DNA of 64,000 nucleotides from a bacterium (GCA_019423565.1 JAHZBE010000007.1:1-64000); one strand, 5' to 3'. Positions 35,448 through 45,547 are shown, counted from the stretch's first letter. The notes: generated by a model from the sequence alone, not told the origin. A program made the numbers and translations.

Positions 35448-38400
35448 ATGAATTTTTTAAATGACAAAATTTTAATAAATCAAATAGATAATGTTGCTAT
35501 TTCAGGGTTAACTACTCAGTTAATCTCTTTTTGCGTTAATGATATATATAAAAGAAACAATAAAAATATATTAATAGTAACAAATTCATTATATGAAGCA
35601 AATATATATTATTCATCAATATCAAAATTAAATAATAATGTATATTTGTTTCCTATGGATGACTTTTTAACAAGTGAATCACTTGCAATATCTCCAGAAT
35701 TAAAATCAATAAGAGTAAATACATTAAATGAACTTAGTGAAAATGATCATAATATTGTAATAACAAACCTTATGGGATTTTTAAGATATTTACCTAGTAA
35801 AAAATTATGGATGGATAGTAAAATAATTTTGAAAAAAGATACAGAGGTTAATAAAGATGAATTATTTAGAAAACTTTTATCAATAGGATATGTAAGTGAT
35901 ACAATTGTAAATAAAACCGGAGAAATATCAAATAGAGGATATATTTTAGATGTATTTTCTTCAAATAATGATAATCCTATAAGAATTGAATTTTGGGGAG
36001 ATACAATTGATTCTATAAGATATTTTGACGTAGAATCACAAAGATCTTTAGAAGAAATAAATGAATGTGAAATAAGACCATATTCAGAGTTTATAAATGA
36101 AAAAATGATAGAGGACATTCCTGATTATCAAAAATATTTACCATATGTAGTAAATGAAGTATCAAGTTTATTATCATATGTAGATGCCCCATTAATGATA
36201 TATAAAGATTATAATCAAATAAAAAAATCATATAAAAGATTAAGAGAAGAAATATTTGAATATAGTTCTTCAAAAGAAGAAGAATATAAAACAGAATATA
36301 TGCATGATTTTTCATCATTAGAACAGAACAATAATAACATATATTTAATGACTATTGATAATGTAATTGATATAAAATCAATTAATAAAACATATAACTA
36401 TTCATCAAGACTTCCAGAAAAATTTGAGTCTAATTTTAAATATTTAAATGAATACTTAGAAAAACAATTATATTCAAATAAAATAGTTATAATTGCTTTA
36501 TCAGATGAAAGTAAATTAAAAAATATAGAAAAATATCTAACAGTTAGTACTATTTTAACTAATGAAAATGATTTATCTAAAGGTAAAGTAAATATTATTA
36601 ATTCTAATTTAGATGAAGGATTTGAGTTTGATAATTATGTTGTTTTAACAGAAAACGAATTATTTAAAAATAGAGATAAGAAAACAAATTATAAAAATAA
36701 ATTTAAATATGGAAGTAAAATTAAAGATATTGATAATTTAAAAGTAGGAGATTATGTTGTACATTTAAATCATGGTATTGGAATGTATACAGGAATTAAA
36801 ACATTAACTAAAAATGGTAATAAAAAAGACTATATAGAAGTATCCTATAAAGATAATGATAAATTATATATTCCTGTGGAAAAGATAGATTTAATAACAA
36901 AATATTCATCTAATGAAGGTGTTGTTCCAAGATTAAATAAACTTGGTGGATCAGAATGGCAAAAAACAAAATTAAGAGTAAAAAATAAGGTAAAAGATAT
37001 TGCGGATAAGTTAATTAAAATATCAGCAGAAAGAAAGTTACAAAAAGGTTTCGCTTTTAAAAAAGACGATGAATTATCTAAAGAGTTTGATTCAGAGTTT
37101 AAATATGAACCTACTGTAGATCAATATATTGCGATTGAAAGAATAAAATCTGCGATGGAAAAAGAGTATCCAATGGATATGCTTTTATGTGGAGATGTGG
37201 GCTATGGTAAAACTGAAGTTGCATTTCGTGCGATGTTTAAAGCAGTAAATTCAGGGAAACAAGTTGCTTACTTATGTCCAACAACAATACTTTCTTCTCA
37301 GCAGTATAAAAGTGCTTTAGAAAGATTTGTAAACTATGGAATAAATATTGCATTACTAAATAGATTTACAAGTGTAAAAGAAGCAAATGAAATAAAGGAT
37401 AAACTAGTAAATGGAAAAATAGATATAATTTTTGGTACACATAAACTATTAAATAATTCTATAAAATATAAAGATTTGGGATTACTTGTAATAGATGAAG
37501 AACAAAGATTTGGTGTTACTCATAAAGAAAAAATAAAAGAAATGAAAAGTTCAATTGATGTACTTACTTTAAGTGCAACACCAATACCTAGAACTCTTCA
37601 AATGTCACTTGTAGGTATAAGAGATTTATCTTTAATAGAAACTCCACCAGTAAATAGATATCCAGTTCAAACATATGTTACAGAAGAAAATCAATCGATT
37701 ATTAGGGAAGCAATATATAAAGAAATGTCTAGAAATGGACAAATATTCATTTTATATAATAGTGTAGAACATATTGACGAAAAACTTTCTGAACTTAAAA
37801 AATTAATACCAGAAGCAGATATTAGAATTGCTCATGGACAAATGAATAAGGGGCAAATAGAAGATACTATGATTAGTTTTACAAATAATGAATTTGATAT
37901 TTTACTTTGTACAACAATAATAGAAACAGGTATAGATATACCAAATGTTAATACACTAATAATATATAATGCTGATAGATTTGGTTTAAGTCAGTTATAT
38001 CAAATTAGAGGTAGAGTAGGAAGAAGCAATAAAATCGCATATGCATATTTGCTTTATACTCCAAATAAAACATTAAGTGATAATGCAGTTAAAAGATTAA
38101 ATGCAATAAAAGAATTTACAGAACTTGGTTCAGGTTTTCAAATTGCTATGAGAGATTTATCTATAAGAGGTGCGGGTGATATACTTGGTACTGAACAAGC
38201 AGGATTTATAGATTCTGTTGGATATGAATTATATGTAAAAATATTAAATGATGAAGTTGATAGATTAAAAGGTATTAAAACAAAAGAAGAAATAAAAGAA
38301 GAAGAAAAACCTTTAATTGAAGTAGAAAATCATATAAAGGATGAATATACTTCTGATGAATCATTAAAAATTGAATTACATAAAAAGATTAATGAAATAG

Positions 38401-38756
38401 ATAGTTATGAAAAATTAGATGAAGTAAGAAGAGAAATAGAAGATAGATTTGGTAAGATAGATTCTGAAATGGATGTATATATGTATAGTGAATTATTCGA
38501 AAAACAGGCAAAAGAATTAAATATAAATACAGTAAATCAAACAAATCTATATGTTGAATTAGTACTTGAAAACGAACTTATAAACAAAATTCCTGTGGAT
38601 AAGTTATTTATGGAAGCAAATGATATATCAACTAGATTTAAATTTGAGTATAAAAATGACAGATTATATATTAAGTTAATGACAAATGGTCTTGATAAAC
38701 ACTTTGTATATTATTTAACTGAATTATTATCAAAAATTAAAGATATGATAGTATAA
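35448..38756 (+). CDS. mfd: Transcription-repair coupling factor Mfd
   Basis: DNA translocase that removes stalled RNA polymerase and recruits UvrA. 1102 residues, a little shorter than the usual 1150-1180. A UvrB-like N-terminal part is followed by the RNA-polymerase-interaction domain (DYVVHLNHGIGMYTGI near 437), helicase motif I LCGDVGYGKTEVAF, DEEQRFGV, SATPIPRTL, the RGRVGRS motif VI and a C-terminal TRCF domain. It is followed by spoVT as in Bacillus. Confidence 0.97.
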   Translation: MNFLNDKILINQIDNVAISGLTTQLISFCVNDIYKRNNKNILIVTNSLYEANIYYSSISKLNNNVYLFPMDDFLTSESLAISPELKSIRVNTLNELSENDHNIVITNLMGFLRYLPSKKLWMDSKIILKKDTEVNKDELFRKLLSIGYVSDTIVNKTGEISNRGYILDVFSSNNDNPIRIEFWGDTIDSIRYFDVESQRSLEEINECEIRPYSEFINEKMIEDIPDYQKYLPYVVNEVSSLLSYVDAPLMIYKDYNQIKKSYKRLREEIFEYSSSKEEEYKTEYMHDFSSLEQNNNNIYLMTIDNVIDIKSINKTYNYSSRLPEKFESNFKYLNEYLEKQLYSNKIVIIALSDESKLKNIEKYLTVSTILTNENDLSKGKVNIINSNLDEGFEFDNYVVLTENELFKNRDKKTNYKNKFKYGSKIKDIDNLKVGDYVVHLNHGIGMYTGIKTLTKNGNKKDYIEVSYKDNDKLYIPVEKIDLITKYSSNEGVVPRLNKLGGSEWQKTKLRVKNKVKDIADKLIKISAERKLQKGFAFKKDDELSKEFDSEFKYEPTVDQYIAIERIKSAMEKEYPMDMLLCGDVGYGKTEVAFRAMFKAVNSGKQVAYLCPTTILSSQQYKSALERFVNYGINIALLNRFTSVKEANEIKDKLVNGKIDIIFGTHKLLNNSIKYKDLGLLVIDEEQRFGVTHKEKIKEMKSSIDVLTLSATPIPRTLQMSLVGIRDLSLIETPPVNRYPVQTYVTEENQSIIREAIYKEMSRNGQIFILYNSVEHIDEKLSELKKLIPEADIRIAHGQMNKGQIEDTMISFTNNEFDILLCTTIIETGIDIPNVNTLIIYNADRFGLSQLYQIRGRVGRSNKIAYAYLLYTPNKTLSDNAVKRLNAIKEFTELGSGFQIAMRDLSIRGAGDILGTEQAGFIDSVGYELYVKILNDEVDRLKGIKTKEEIKEEEKPLIEVENHIKDEYTSDESLKIELHKKINEIDSYEKLDEVRREIEDRFGKIDSEMDVYMYSELFEKQAKELNINTVNQTNLYVELVLENELINKIPVDKLFMEANDISTRFKFEYKNDRLYIKLMTNGLDKHFVYYLTELLSKIKDMIV

Positions 38757-38805
38757 AAATTCCAACAATTCCCAAAATATAAATGCAAGGGAAGGATTGA
38801 TAAAT

Positions 38806-39330
38806 TTGAAATCAACAGGAATTACAAGAAGAATTGATGATCTTGGAAGAATAGTAATACCAAAGGAAATAAGAAAAAACTTAAAAATAAAAGAAAATGA
38901 AGTATTAGAAATATTTATTAATAATGATGAAATAATTTTAAAAAAGTTTTCTCATTTTAATGATTCAGAAAAAGTATTATCAGATTATATAAAAGTAATT
39001 AATGATATGACAGGTAATGATGTAATAATAACTGATAGAGATAAAGTAATATTATCGTCAAAAAGATTAGAAGAGAGACTTTTAAATAAAAAATTAAGTG
39101 AATATGTAAATGATTTAATAGAAAACAGAAGTATATTTTTGTCAAATGACATGAAAGGTATAGAAGTAATAGATAATGAAAAAATTAAACAAAACTATTA
39201 CTTTATTCCTTTTATAATAGATAGTGATGTTGTAGGAAGTATAATAATGTTTTCTGTTAAGGAAATTGATGAAAATAGTAAATCACTACTATTAATCGCA
39301 TCAAAATTACTTGTTAATTATATTGAATAA
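38806..39330 (+). CDS. spoVT: Stage V sporulation protein T
   Basis: AbrB-family regulator of late forespore genes. 174 residues from a TTG nine bases after GGAAGGA; an earlier TTG abuts the site and is rejected. The AbrB swapped-hairpin domain reads MKSTGITRRIDDLGRIVIPK, as in SpoVT. A C-terminal GAF-like domain covers about 55-174. It follows mfd, as in Bacillus, and ends in a hairpin terminator. Confidence 0.93.
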   Translation: MKSTGITRRIDDLGRIVIPKEIRKNLKIKENEVLEIFINNDEIILKKFSHFNDSEKVLSDYIKVINDMTGNDVIITDRDKVILSSKRLEERLLNKKLSEYVNDLIENRSIFLSNDMKGIEVIDNEKIKQNYYFIPFIIDSDVVGSIIMFSVKEIDENSKSLLLIASKLLVNYIE

Positions 39331-39345
39331 TTAAATTGAAAAAGA

Positions 39346-39387
39346 GTCTAACATGTGGTATTATATAGTCATGTGTTAGTTTTTTTT
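39346..39387 (+). terminator. Intrinsic terminator of spoVT
   Basis: CTAACATG pairs with CATGTGTTAG (bulged) and is followed by eight T. Confidence 0.85.
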
Positions 39388-39402
39388 ATGAGGAGGTAAA
39401 GT

Positions 39403-39879
39403 ATGAGAAAGTTTGAAAAAATTAGTAAAGAACAATATGAAAAAGATTTAAAAGGTAAGTGTGAATATGAAGATATCAGTTTACCAATTAGATCAACAAA
39501 ACATTCTGCAGGATATGACTTTAAAAGTCCAATCGAATTTGAACTTAATCCTGGAGAAATAATTAAAGTTCCAACAGGAATAAAAGCACAAATGGAAGAT
39601 GATGAATATTTAATGCTTTTAGTAAGAAGTAGTATGGGATTTAAGTATAATGTAAGATTATGTAATCAAGTTGGAATTGTTGATTCAGATTATTATAATA
39701 ATCCTGATAATGAAGGACATATGTTTATTAAAATTCAAAATGAAGGTAAAGAAGTATTAAAAATAAATAAAGGAGATAGATTTGCACAAGGTATTTTTAA
39801 TAAATTTTATTTAGTAGATGATGATTGTGCAGATAAAGATAGAACTGGAGGATTCGGTTCAACTGGAAAGGGTGAATAA
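39403..39879 (+). CDS. dut: dUTP diphosphatase
   Basis: Hydrolyses dUTP to dUMP, keeping uracil out of DNA. 158 residues with all five trimeric-dUTPase motifs: AGYDFKS (1), VRSSMGFK (2), QVGIVDSDYYN (3), GDRFAQGIF (4) and RTGGFGSTG (5). Insertion of Asn-Pro-Asp-Asn-Glu after motif 3 resembles the phage/clostridial subtype. GAGGAGG precedes the ATG. It is 3 bases from metG and not a usual neighbour there. Confidence 0.94.
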   Translation: MRKFEKISKEQYEKDLKGKCEYEDISLPIRSTKHSAGYDFKSPIEFELNPGEIIKVPTGIKAQMEDDEYLMLLVRSSMGFKYNVRLCNQVGIVDSDYYNNPDNEGHMFIKIQNEGKEVLKINKGDRFAQGIFNKFYLVDDDCADKDRTGGFGSTGKGE

Positions 39880-39881
39880 CT

Positions 39882-41453
39882 TTGAAAAAAACATTTTATA
39901 TAACAACACCAATATATTATCCTAGTGGTAAGTTCCATATAGGTACAGCATATTGTACAACTTTAGTTGATTCTATAAAGAGATATAAAGAATTAAGAGG
40001 CTATGATGCATATATGCTTACAGGACTTGATGAACATGGTCAAAAAATTCAAACAAAGGCAGAAGAAAATAATGTTTCACCGCAAGAATTTGTAGATGAC
40101 ATGGCTAAGAAAGCAAAAGATTTATGGAAATTAATGGATATTAGTTATGATGATTTTATAAGAACAACAGATGAAAGACATGTAAAATCAGTTACTAAAA
40201 TTGTTGAAAAATTCTTAGAAAATGGTGATATTTACAAGGGAATGTATGAAGATTGGTATTGTATGCCTTGTGAAAATTATTTTACTGAAACACAACTTGT
40301 AGATGGTAAATGTCCTGATTGTGGTAGAGAAGTTAAAAAGATGAAAGAAGAATCATATTTCTTTAATATGAAAAAATATCAAAAATGGATTGAAGAATTT
40401 TATAAAGAAAATCCTGATTTTATTGAGCCAGAATCTAGAAAAAATGAAATATTTAAAAACTTTATAAATCCAGGACTGGAAGATTTATGTATAAGTCGTG
40501 CGACATTTGATTGGGGAATACCATTACCTAATGATCCTAAACATGTACTTTATGTTTGGCTTGATGCACTTACAAATTATATAACTGCTTTAGGCTATAT
40601 GTCAGATGATGATACTTTGTTTAAAAAATATTGGCCAGCTGACTTACATGTTGTTGGTAAAGAAATTATTAGATTCCACGGTATATACTGGCCTATATTC
40701 TTACATGCACTAGGACTTGAAATGCCAAAGAAGATATATGCACATAGCTGGATTGTAATGAAAGATGGTAAGATGAGTAAATCAGTTGGAAATGTAATAT
40801 ATCCAGAAACACTTATTAATAGATATGGGTTAGACGCAACAAAATATTATTTATTAAGACTAATGAGTTTTGATAAAGATTCTATGTTTACACCAGATGA
40901 TTTTGTAGAAAGATATAATTCTGATTTAGCAAATGATTTAGGTAATTTATTAAATAGAACAATTGGAATGATGAATAAATATTTTGATGGTTATATTCCA
41001 AATATAACTAAACATACAGAGTTTGATGTATCGTTTGAAGAATATGTTAATGATAAAATAAATAATTTTGCAGAATGTATGGATACATATCATGTAAGCA
41101 ATGCATTAATAGAATTATGGAATATAATATCTAGAACAAATAAGTATATTGATGAAACTGCACCTTGGGTACTTTCAAAAGAAGGGAATACTGATGAACT
41201 TAAAACAGTTATGTATTATTTAGCAGAATCATTAAGAAAAATTGCAATATTATTAAAACCATTTATGAAAAACACATCAGAAAGTATATTATCTCAGTTA
41301 AATATTAATGATATTGATAATTCTTGGGATACACTTTTAAATTACAATGACTTTAAAGAAGGAACAAAAGTAATAGAAAAAGGTAAACCATTATTCGTTA
41401 GACTAGATAAAGAAGAGGAAATAGAATATATTAAAGAACAAATGAAAAAATGA
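39882..41453 (+). CDS. metG: Methionyl-tRNA synthetase
   Basis: Charges tRNA-Met. 523 residues from a TTG start (MKKTFYITTPIYYPSGKFHIGTAY). The HIGH motif is FHIGTA, a CMPC..CPDC zinc knuckle sits at about 126-147, and KMSKS appears as KMSKSVGNVI (about 298). The C-terminal tRNA-binding dimer domain of Bacillus MetS (about 660 residues) is absent. Its stop is TGA, which argues against UGA-Trp decoding here. It stands between spoVT and tatD, the Bacillus order. Confidence 0.97.
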   Translation: MKKTFYITTPIYYPSGKFHIGTAYCTTLVDSIKRYKELRGYDAYMLTGLDEHGQKIQTKAEENNVSPQEFVDDMAKKAKDLWKLMDISYDDFIRTTDERHVKSVTKIVEKFLENGDIYKGMYEDWYCMPCENYFTETQLVDGKCPDCGREVKKMKEESYFFNMKKYQKWIEEFYKENPDFIEPESRKNEIFKNFINPGLEDLCISRATFDWGIPLPNDPKHVLYVWLDALTNYITALGYMSDDDTLFKKYWPADLHVVGKEIIRFHGIYWPIFLHALGLEMPKKIYAHSWIVMKDGKMSKSVGNVIYPETLINRYGLDATKYYLLRLMSFDKDSMFTPDDFVERYNSDLANDLGNLLNRTIGMMNKYFDGYIPNITKHTEFDVSFEEYVNDKINNFAECMDTYHVSNALIELWNIISRTNKYIDETAPWVLSKEGNTDELKTVMYYLAESLRKIAILLKPFMKNTSESILSQLNINDIDNSWDTLLNYNDFKEGTKVIEKGKPLFVRLDKEEEIEYIKEQMKK

Positions 41454-41470
41454 TTTTGGAAGGTGTTAGA

Positions 41471-41974
41471 ATGGAAGAATTAATACATGAAATGTTCAAA
41501 GAATTTAATAAATTGAGGTATCCACATTGTTCAAATATATATGAATTTATTTTGATACATTCTAGTATAAAGGAAAAAAATTCTGATATTACTGAAGTCG
41601 AAGTTAGAAAAATTAGTACCATTAAATTGCAAGAATTATTACAAGAAATTTTAGAAAAAATAAATAAGTTAAAAGAAATGAATGTAAAATCGACTGAATT
41701 AAATTCAATGATAAAAATTTCAAAAATTGGAATTCAAATTTTTTCGAAAGAAGAGTATCGTGAATTATATAATAAAATAGAAGAAGAAAAAAAGTTGTTT
41801 TCTTTAAAAAATAAAGCGAAAATTCAAACTAAAAATAATACAAAGATTTGCAGAAGTGGTAAAAGATTTGTAACAAACGAAGATTTAATTAAGTTTTTAT
41901 ATAATGTTAAAGGTGATTACTCAAAAAGAAAAACAAATATAGATGAAGATGTAAAAATATCTCCAAAATTATAA
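41471..41974 (+). CDS. Hypothetical charged helical protein
   Basis: 167 residues from the ATG with GGAAGGTG upstream; an earlier ATG that overlaps the metG end has no site. No family recognised. It is rich in Lys, Glu and Ile with predicted long helices (residues 25-110) and a basic C-terminal third (KNNTKICRSGKRF). There is no signal peptide, membrane span or metal motif. It is translationally close to metG and ends in a strong terminator, so it is likely cotranscribed with metG. Confidence 0.55.
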   Translation: MEELIHEMFKEFNKLRYPHCSNIYEFILIHSSIKEKNSDITEVEVRKISTIKLQELLQEILEKINKLKEMNVKSTELNSMIKISKIGIQIFSKEEYRELYNKIEEEKKLFSLKNKAKIQTKNNTKICRSGKRFVTNEDLIKFLYNVKGDYSKRKTNIDEDVKISPKL

Positions 41975-42006
41975 AAAGATTATACTAAATATGGTATAAT
42001 CTTTTT
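41973..42006 (+). terminator. Intrinsic terminator before tatD
   Basis: AAAAAGATTATAC and GTATAATCTTTTT form a 13-bp stem around eight bases. The tatD ribosome site follows directly, so tatD must be read through or have a nearby promoter. Confidence 0.88.
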
Positions 42007-42017
42007 AGGTGATTTTA

Positions 42018-42767
42018 ATGATTATTGATACACATTGTCATATTTATTACAGTGAAGTAGAAAATGCTGAAGAAATAATTAAAGAATGCAAAAAAAATAA
42101 TATCGTTATGATATTAAATGGAATAGATAAAAAAAGTAATTTAGAAGTACTTGAATTATCTAAAAAATATGATAATGTATATGCAGCAATTGGTTATGAT
42201 CATTCTGTGGTAAATGAAATTACAGATGAAGATTTAAAATTATTAGAGAACCAATTAAAAAATGAAAAAGTCGTTGCGATAGGTGAAATAGGTCTTGATT
42301 ATTATTGGGTAAAAGATAATAAAGAGAAACAAAAAAAATTATTTATTAAAGAATTAGAACTTGCAGAAAAATATAATTTACCAGTAATTATCCACAGTAG
42401 AGATGCAGTTCAAGATGTATATAATATATTAAAAACAAGAAATTTAAGAGGTAGTATACATTGTTATTCCGGAAGTACAGAAATGGCAAAAGAATTTATA
42501 AAAATAGGATTTAATATAGGAATTGATGGACCAATAACATTTAAAAATAATAAAAAACAAAGAGAAATGGTAAAAAACATAGATATTAATCATATTTTAG
42601 TTGAAACAGATTCACCATATTTATCACCAGAACCAAATAGAGGTAAAGTAAATACATCACTTAATTTAGTTTATATATTAAAACAAATTGCGATTGAACT
42701 TGATATGGAATATGAAGAAATAAAAGAAATAACTACAAATAATGCTAGAAACTTATTTAAAATATAG
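42018..42767 (+). CDS. tatD: TatD family metal-dependent hydrolase
   Basis: 3'-5' exonuclease/deoxyribonuclease of the TatD family (YabD). 249 residues from the ATG with TAGGTG upstream. Metal ligands appear as DTHCH (4-8), GEIGLDYYW (Glu), IIHSRDA, HCYSG and ETDSPYLSPEP. The usual GIHPH is replaced by AIGYDHS. It sits between metG and ksgA; the rnmV gene (RNase M5) usual here is missing. Confidence 0.94.
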   Translation: MIIDTHCHIYYSEVENAEEIIKECKKNNIVMILNGIDKKSNLEVLELSKKYDNVYAAIGYDHSVVNEITDEDLKLLENQLKNEKVVAIGEIGLDYYWVKDNKEKQKKLFIKELELAEKYNLPVIIHSRDAVQDVYNILKTRNLRGSIHCYSGSTEMAKEFIKIGFNIGIDGPITFKNNKKQREMVKNIDINHILVETDSPYLSPEPNRGKVNTSLNLVYILKQIAIELDMEYEEIKEITTNNARNLFKI

Positions 42768-42775
42768 GAGTATAT

Positions 42776-43591
42776 ATGAAAGATTTAATAGAAAAATATA
42801 ATTTTAATTTTAAGAAAAAATTTGGACAAAACTTTTTAAAAGATAAAAATATTTTAGAAAATATTGCATTAAAAAGTGATATAGATAAAGATACATTAGT
42901 TATTGAAATTGGAGTAGGAGCAGCTGCACTTACAAATGTAACTAGTAATTATGCTAAAAATGTAATTGGTTACGAAATAGATGAAACATTAAAACCAATT
43001 ATAAATGAAGTACTAGGAGATAAAGATAATGTAGAAATAATATTCACTGATTTTTTAAAAAGAAATGTAAAAGAAGATATAAAAAAATATAAATATAAAA
43101 AATTATATGTAGTTGCGAATTTACCATATTATATAACAACTCCTATAATTGAAAAGATAATAGAAGATGATTTAGGCGTTGATAAAATAGTTATTATGGT
43201 TCAAAAAGAAGTTGGAGATAGATTTAATGCAAAAGTTGGAACAAAAGACTATAATTCATTAACTGTATTTTTAAATTATTATTTTGATATAAAAAAATTA
43301 ATGAATGTATCTAGAAATTCATTTGTACCCGCACCTAATGTTGATAGCGTTATTATAGAAATGGATAAAAAGAAAAATAATTATACTGTGGAAAATGAAA
43401 AATTATTCTTTAACATTATAAGGGACTCATTTAAATTTAAAAGAAAGAACTTAAGAAATAATTTAAAGGGTTATAATTTAGATAAAATATTAGAAGTATT
43501 AAAAGAATATGATTTAGATTTAACAGTGCGTGCTGAAAATTTAACAATTGAACAATTTATAGAAATATCAAATAAATTAAATGAAGAATAA
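42776..43591 (+). CDS. ksgA: 16S rRNA (adenine1518/1519-N6)-dimethyltransferase
   Basis: Dimethylates two adenines of the 16S rRNA 3' hairpin. 271 residues with KKKFGQNFLKDKNILENI, SAM motif EIGVGAAALT (GPGxGxLT is usual) and the NLPYYITTPI motif IV. The end region FKFKRKNLRNNLKGY matches the family. It follows tatD after 8 bases. Confidence 0.96.
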   Translation: MKDLIEKYNFNFKKKFGQNFLKDKNILENIALKSDIDKDTLVIEIGVGAAALTNVTSNYAKNVIGYEIDETLKPIINEVLGDKDNVEIIFTDFLKRNVKEDIKKYKYKKLYVVANLPYYITTPIIEKIIEDDLGVDKIVIMVQKEVGDRFNAKVGTKDYNSLTVFLNYYFDIKKLMNVSRNSFVPAPNVDSVIIEMDKKKNNYTVENEKLFFNIIRDSFKFKRKNLRNNLKGYNLDKILEVLKEYDLDLTVRAENLTIEQFIEISNKLNEE

Positions 43592-43647
43592 GTAACTTCA
43601 TTTTTTTTAATGCATAAAATATAGTGATGTAAATGAAGGTGAACATA

Positions 43648-44433
43648 ATGAATGATATTATAAAAGTTGGAGATATTGTATCTAGAAATAAATACAATAA
43701 TGATATGTATTTTAAAGTAGATAAAATAGAAAATGAAGTATATTATTTAGTTGGTATAGATATTAGATTATGTGCAGATAGTGAATTATCTGATTTAAAA
43801 AAAGAAGATATTGTTTTAGATGAAAAGGATGCAGAGGATGAAAGATTTTTAGAAACAATAGATTTTATGCCAGAAGATAGAGATGATTTTTTTTATATAC
43901 CGGGGAAGATACTTCATATTGATGGGGATAATGAGTACCTTAAAAGATGTTTAAAATTTTATAAAAATGCTGGACTTACTGCTTTTGGAGTTTATGAAAA
44001 GGAAGAGAATCTATATAAAAATATAAGAAAATATTTAGAAGATATAAGACCAGATATTGTAATAATTACAGGACATGATGCATATAATTCAAAGAAAGGT
44101 GAGGATCACACATACAAAAATAGTGATAATTTTGCAAAAGCAATTAGAGTTGCTAGAAATTATGAAAAATCATATGATAAATTAAAAATAATTGCTGGTG
44201 CTTGTCAATCTAATTATGAAGAATTAATAAGAGCGGGTGCAAATTTTGCATCAAGTCCCAAAAGAATTAATATTCATGCATTAGATCCTGCTATTATCGC
44301 TATATCAATATCAAAAACAGAAAATACTAAAGAATTAAATGTAATAGAGTTATTAAATAAAACAAAATGCGGTAAAGATGGAATAGGTGGAATAAAATCA
44401 TATGGAAGTATGTATGTAGGTTATCCAAGATAA
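43648..44433 (+). CDS. yabG: Sporulation peptidase YabG
   Basis: Sigma-K-dependent cysteine-type protease that trims spore coat proteins in Bacillus and clostridia. 261 residues from the ATG with GAAGGTG upstream. It matches the family in the opening IIKVGDIVSRNKYNNDMYFKV, the PGKILHIDGD segment, the ITGHDAYN motif and AGACQSNYEELI..GANFASSPKR. Position between ksgA and veg is as in Bacillus. Confidence 0.94.
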   Translation: MNDIIKVGDIVSRNKYNNDMYFKVDKIENEVYYLVGIDIRLCADSELSDLKKEDIVLDEKDAEDERFLETIDFMPEDRDDFFYIPGKILHIDGDNEYLKRCLKFYKNAGLTAFGVYEKEENLYKNIRKYLEDIRPDIVIITGHDAYNSKKGEDHTYKNSDNFAKAIRVARNYEKSYDKLKIIAGACQSNYEELIRAGANFASSPKRINIHALDPAIIAISISKTENTKELNVIELLNKTKCGKDGIGGIKSYGSMYVGYPR

Positions 44434-44438
44434 TTTTA

Positions 44439-44651
44439 ATGAATAAAGAACAAATAATTAATGAATTATTAAAACTAAAGGATAAGGAAGTAATAGCTAT
44501 TATTGATGAAGGTAGAGCAAGAAAAAGAGAAGAAAGAGGAATTATAAGAGGAATATATGATAGAGTATTTACTATAGAAATAAATAATGTTTTAACATCT
44601 TTTAGTTATTCTGATTTAATTTGTAAAACAATTATACTAAAAACGGTATAA
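44439..44651 (+). CDS. veg: Veg family protein
   Basis: Short protein of the Veg family, which influences biofilm formation and spore outgrowth in Bacillus. 70 residues. The central GRARKREERGIIRGIYDRVF aligns with Bacillus Veg [20 protein letters not shown], and SFSYSDLICKTI with SYSYADILTETV. It starts five bases after yabG without a clear ribosome site and ends in a terminator, so it depends on yabG translation. Confidence 0.88.
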   Translation: MNKEQIINELLKLKDKEVIAIIDEGRARKREERGIIRGIYDRVFTIEINNVLTSFSYSDLICKTIILKTV

Positions 44652-44662
44652 TTGTTTTTTTT
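44625..44662 (+). terminator. Intrinsic terminator of veg
   Basis: AAAACAATTATAC pairs with GTATAATTGTTTT; a T-run follows. It begins inside the last codons of veg. Confidence 0.88.
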
Positions 44663-44758
44663 ATATTATATATATTTATAGATATATTTCATTAATATTT
44701 ACTAGCATAATCAATAAAAGTAGTGTATAATTAAAACAGAAAATAAGGTGGATAAAAT

Positions 44759-45148
44759 ATGAAAAAAGGATTTACTTTGGTAGAATTGTTAGTAACAATT
44801 GCTCTTATAGGTGTATTATCGTCGTTTATTATAGTTGATATTAATAAAAAGAGTAAAGATTATTCAAAAGAAGCAAATAATGAGCTTATTGAACTTATTA
44901 AAAGTTCAACATATTCTTATATCATGTCAAATGAACAGATAGAACAAAAGGTAAAATCAAGTGATTCTGGTTATACAATAAAACTTGAAGAACTAATTAA
45001 TAATGGTTATTTGGATGAAAAAAATTTAAAAAACTTTGAAACAAAAAAAACTTTAAATTACAAAGATATAAATGTTGTGATAAGCTATGGTCTAAATGAT
45101 GAGGGTACAGCGTATGAATATCAGTATCAAATTAATGGAATTAAGTAA
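44759..45148 (+). CDS. Type IV prepilin-like protein
   Basis: 129 residues beginning MKKGFTLVELLVTIALIG, the class III prepilin leader: short basic start, Gly4 before the cleavage point, Phe at +1, Glu at +5, then a hydrophobic helix. The globular rest (30-129) has no cysteines and no recognised family. It stands alone without pilus ATPase or peptidase genes nearby. Roles could include a competence pseudopilus (ComGC-like) or a surface pilus. A promoter-like TATAAT lies upstream near 44728. Confidence 0.85.
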   Translation: MKKGFTLVELLVTIALIGVLSSFIIVDINKKSKDYSKEANNELIELIKSSTYSYIMSNEQIEQKVKSSDSGYTIKLEELINNGYLDEKNLKNFETKKTLNYKDINVVISYGLNDEGTAYEYQYQINGIK

Positions 45149-45218
45149 TTTTTTGTTGCTAAATCAAAAATAATAATATATAATTATTATAGAATACATC
45201 AGAAGGAGATGATAGGTG

Positions 45219-45476
45219 ATGAAAGTAACATCAGTAAAGGTTAAAAAAATCGAAAAAGAAAATTCAAGAATGAAAGGAATAGCTGAAATATTATTAGATG
45301 ACATGATTGCAATTCATGATATTAGAATTATTTCAGGAGATAATGGTCTATTTGTAGCAATGCCAAGTAGAAAAACTCCAACAGGTGATTATAGAGATAT
45401 AGTTCATCCAATTTCTCAAGAAGCAAGAGATATAATTGAAAAGGCTATTGTTGAAGAATATAATAAAGCAGAATAA
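45219..45476 (+). CDS. spoVG: Septation protein SpoVG
   Basis: RNA/DNA-binding regulator involved in sporulation septation. 85 residues from the ATG with AGAAGGAG and AGGTG upstream. Family hallmarks are VTSVKVKKI, ILLDDMIAIHDIRII, GLFVAMPSRKTPTGDYRDIVHPI and the C-terminal helix. It is ended by a hairpin terminator. Confidence 0.97.
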   Translation: MKVTSVKVKKIEKENSRMKGIAEILLDDMIAIHDIRIISGDNGLFVAMPSRKTPTGDYRDIVHPISQEARDIIEKAIVEEYNKAE

Positions 45477-45498
45477 CTCTTAATAAAAGAGTTTTTTT
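45475..45498 (+). terminator. Intrinsic terminator of spoVG
   Basis: AACTCTT pairs with AAGAGTT around AATA-type loop bases and is followed by a T-run. Confidence 0.85.
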
Positions 45499-45547
45499 GT
45501 TCTATAAATGTTTTATCCTCATATTATTTAATATAAAGGAGGATAAT

